From NCBI GenBank assembly GCA_947500415.1, contig CANMRT010000002.1:558001-622000 (forward strand): 64,000 bases of DNA. The letters run 5' to 3'. Source of the DNA: an uncultured Roseicyclus sp. (GTDB lineage Bacteria > Pseudomonadota > Alphaproteobacteria > Rhodobacterales > Rhodobacteraceae). Positions 62,282 to 64,000 of the stretch are shown piece by piece. A model generated the notes under the pieces. That model saw only the letters and a list, made by a program, of their open reading frames with translations. It was not told the origin of the DNA and searched no databases. Positions within the stretch are counted from its first letter, which is position 1; the number at the start of each line of letters is the position of its first letter. A program made the position numbers and the translations under genes.

Positions 62282-64000
62282 CTAGCGCTCGGACGCCCGC
62301 AGAAGCGTGGCCGACAGCGGGGCCAGGGCCACCGCTTCTGACCGATCGCCTAAAGCCCAGGAAAACAGGGCTGTGACTGTATCGGGTCGCGTATGGCCTG
62401 CTACGATCACAGTGCCTTCTTGCGCGGCGGTGAAGGCGGCGCGGGAAAGGAAGCGCGTGATTTGCGTGGCCCTCTGGTCCTCGTCATCCAGCAGCCGGAA
62501 CAAGGTCGCGCCGGGCACGCCCGCCCGCGACGCCGTCTGCTCCGCCGCGTTCAGGCCGCGCGGAAAGGCCAGAAGCCCATGGCCGGTCTCGGCCAGCAAG
62601 GCGACGGTCGCGTCCAAAACCGGGCGGTCGCCTTGGATGCGGCTTTCGGGCGTGTCGAGCAGCGCCACCGTTTCCGGCAGCATCGATTGCGCCGCGCCGA
62701 CGGCCACTTCGGTATCCGCCGCCGTGGCCCCTTCGGGCAGCATGGAGCCCAACATGACCACTTCGAACCCGGCCTCGCGGTACATGCCCGCGCGCTCGGC
62801 GGCATCTGGGTGCATTGGATCAACGGCGAAGGCTACGGGGAAGGTGAAGCGGGTCAGGGTCGATTGCTCGATGCGACTGTCGGGGTCGTCGATCAGCACC
62901 ACGGCCATCAGGGGGCGTTCTTCGTTTGCATCGAAGGGCACCGCGTAGGCTTGGATCGCAGGAAGATCTTCAAGGTCCACCGGGTCTAATTCTTCAGCCT
63001 CAGCCTCGACCGTTTCTTCGACCTCTTCCACACCGCCACCGGCTTGCGGCAAGCGTGAGACCTGCGGGAAACGAGGCGTCGTGGTCTCGACCGGGTCTTC
63101 CGCCGGAGCGGCGTCTGCCTCGGCCGTCTCGCCACCAATAGTGGGAAAACGGGGCGTTTCCAAAGCAGGCGCTTCGGGCTCTGCCGCGTCTAGCTCGGCG
63201 ATTTCTTCCCTTGGGGCAGTCTCGGCCTCGACCGCTTCCGCGATCTCTTCGGCCTCGGGTTCGGGTTCCGGCTCCGCTTGCGGCAACGGCGCAGCGGTGG
63301 TCTCGATCTGCGGCAATGCGCTGGTCGCAGGTTGGCTTAGCGTCGGGGCCGCGCCGGTTGCGGCGACAGAGGCAGAGCCCGACGGAGCGGCGGGCGCTTC
63401 GCCTAATGCTGGGGCGGCGGCAATCGCGTCCGGGCTGTCGGCGGTCACATTGGGTTGCGCGGCGGGCGCAGTGTCGAAACTGGGGGCGTCTGACAGACCC
63501 GCAGCGAGCGGAGCTTGGGGCGCTGCGGCAGCAGGTGCTGCATCGGCGGAGGGCAGAACAGCGTCTTCTTCAGGCGGGGGGCGATTGAATTCCGACCCGG
63601 AAGGCAGCGGAACATTGGTGGCAGGGGCCGAAGCGACGGTCTCTTCCTCCTGGGCGGCGGGCTCGGCTGCGCCGGTTTCTTCGTCCACAGCCGCAGGTGC
63701 GGCCTCTTCCGGGGCGCGCTCTTCCGCTGGGGCAGGCTCTTCCGCCGGCTCAGGCTCGTCTTCAACAGGCGCGCCTTCTTCGGTTTCGGGTGCAGGCGTT
63801 TCCTCAGCTTCTTCGTCCGCAGGCGCCTCAGGCGTCTCAGCTTCTTCGTCTGCCGGAGCTTCAGGCGCGGCCTCTTCGACCGCAGCTTCCTCAACCTCAG
63901 CCGCCGCGTCCTCGCCTTCCGCGCTGACCGTGACCTCAAGCTCTTCCGCGCCCGTGCGCGGCGGCAAAGGTGTGCTCAGCGAGACCGCCGCAAGAACGAC
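62282..64000 (-). CDS. Divergent polysaccharide deacetylase family protein (5' end cut by window)
   Basis: The open frame runs past the right edge, so the N-terminus is missing; the first visible residues (VVLAAVSLSTPLPP) may be the end of a membrane anchor. A long Ala/Glu/Pro-rich linker fills about 300 residues. The C-terminal 230 residues match the divergent polysaccharide deacetylase (YibQ) domain: MAVVLIDDPDSRIEQSTLTRFTFPVAFAVDP, EVVMLGSMLPEG and GTVIVAGHTRPDTV. Its substrate is unknown. An apparent TTG start at 63967 is not the true start. Confidence 0.8.
   Translation of the reverse strand, partial: VVLAAVSLSTPLPPRTGAEELEVTVSAEGEDAAAEVEEAAVEEAAPEAPADEEAETPEAPADEEAEETPAPETEEGAPVEDEPEPAEEPAPAEERAPEEAAPAAVDEETGAAEPAAQEEETVASAPATNVPLPSGSEFNRPPPEEDAVLPSADAAPAAAAPQAPLAAGLSDAPSFDTAPAAQPNVTADSPDAIAAAPALGEAPAAPSGSASVAATGAAPTLSQPATSALPQIETTAAPLPQAEPEPEPEAEEIAEAVEAETAPREEIAELDAAEPEAPALETPRFPTIGGETAEADAAPAEDPVETTTPRFPQVSRLPQAGGGVEEVEETVEAEAEELDPVDLEDLPAIQAYAVPFDANEERPLMAVVLIDDPDSRIEQSTLTRFTFPVAFAVDPMHPDAAERAGMYREAGFEVVMLGSMLPEGATAADTEVAVGAAQSMLPETVALLDTPESRIQGDRPVLDATVALLAETGHGLLAFPRGLNAAEQTASRAGVPGATLFRLLDDEDQRATQITRFLSRAAFTAAQEGTVIVAGHTRPDTVTALFSWALGDRSEAVALAPLSATLLRASER

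Noticed and set aside
1-64000. tRNA, rRNA, CRISPR, insertion sequences or prophage
   Set aside because: No cloverleaf-like or conserved rRNA sequence, no regular direct repeats with spacers, and no transposase or phage structural genes were seen.

Overview
This window is chromosomal DNA from an alphaproteobacterium, most likely a marine Rhodobacterales (Roseobacter-group) species. Reasons are the high G+C, hemA of the C4 pathway (5-aminolevulinate synthase), an Ala/Glu-rich proteome, Bpt-type leucyltransferase, DUF2852 proteins, a TRAP transporter with an enlarged DctM, and intergenic hairpin elements of a style common in that order. No rRNA, tRNA, insertion sequence, prophage or CRISPR array is visible. 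Both edges cut a gene: a D-lactate-dehydrogenase-type FAD oxidase on the left and a divergent polysaccharide deacetylase on the right.

Layout. 1-6 kb: minus-strand housekeeping genes (FAD oxidase, rhodanese, ispG, a RodZ-like protein, hemA with a good FnrL-type box). 6-13 kb: a CHDCH haem protein, M20 peptidase, MATE exporter, Ni/Co exporter plus DUF1007, a pilin-like protein, and a lamin-tail/Hint protein. 13-19 kb: parE and a lipoprotein, then an AT-richer orphan gene and a block of palindromes, then small stress/lipid-type genes. 19-25 kb: Uup ABC-F ATPase, DUF3179, two cyclophilins, coaD, a CBS protein. 25-34 kb: valine catabolism (mmsA, acyl-CoA dehydrogenase, 3-hydroxyisobutyryl-CoA hydrolase, mmsB), interrupted by an unusual membrane-anchored ribbon-helix-helix/EF-hand protein and small exported proteins. 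34-40 kb: small-molecule-type ORFs under an ArsR regulator with a palindromic site, tandem DUF2852 proteins, RDD protein, Bpt. 40-47 kb: a TRAP transporter and a PhoX phosphatase behind a three-repeat Pho box.

47-52.5 kb is the most interesting stretch. An ilv operon is preceded by a textbook attenuator: a 16-aa leader peptide with an Ile-Val-Val-Leu-Val run, an antiterminator pairing and an intrinsic terminator. ilvB and ilvH are then separated by a glycosyltransferase-like gene and two exported proteins, with a third exported protein after ilvH; the genes overlap or nearly touch. 52.7-64 kb: an EF-hand protein divergent from a sigma factor, a Rieske oxygenase, a lytic transglycosylase, ssb, an aminotransferase, a PpiD-type foldase overlapping trpE, and the truncated deacetylase.

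Gene functions are called from recognisable motifs and overall protein character only; no database search was run. Regulatory calls rest on pattern matching by eye. Several intergenic elements recur within the window (a 54-bp repeat at 6.7 and 62.1 kb; a two-hairpin element at 40.2 and 62.2 kb; a 33-bp leader motif at 32.5 and 57.4 kb), which suggests dispersed families in the genome.
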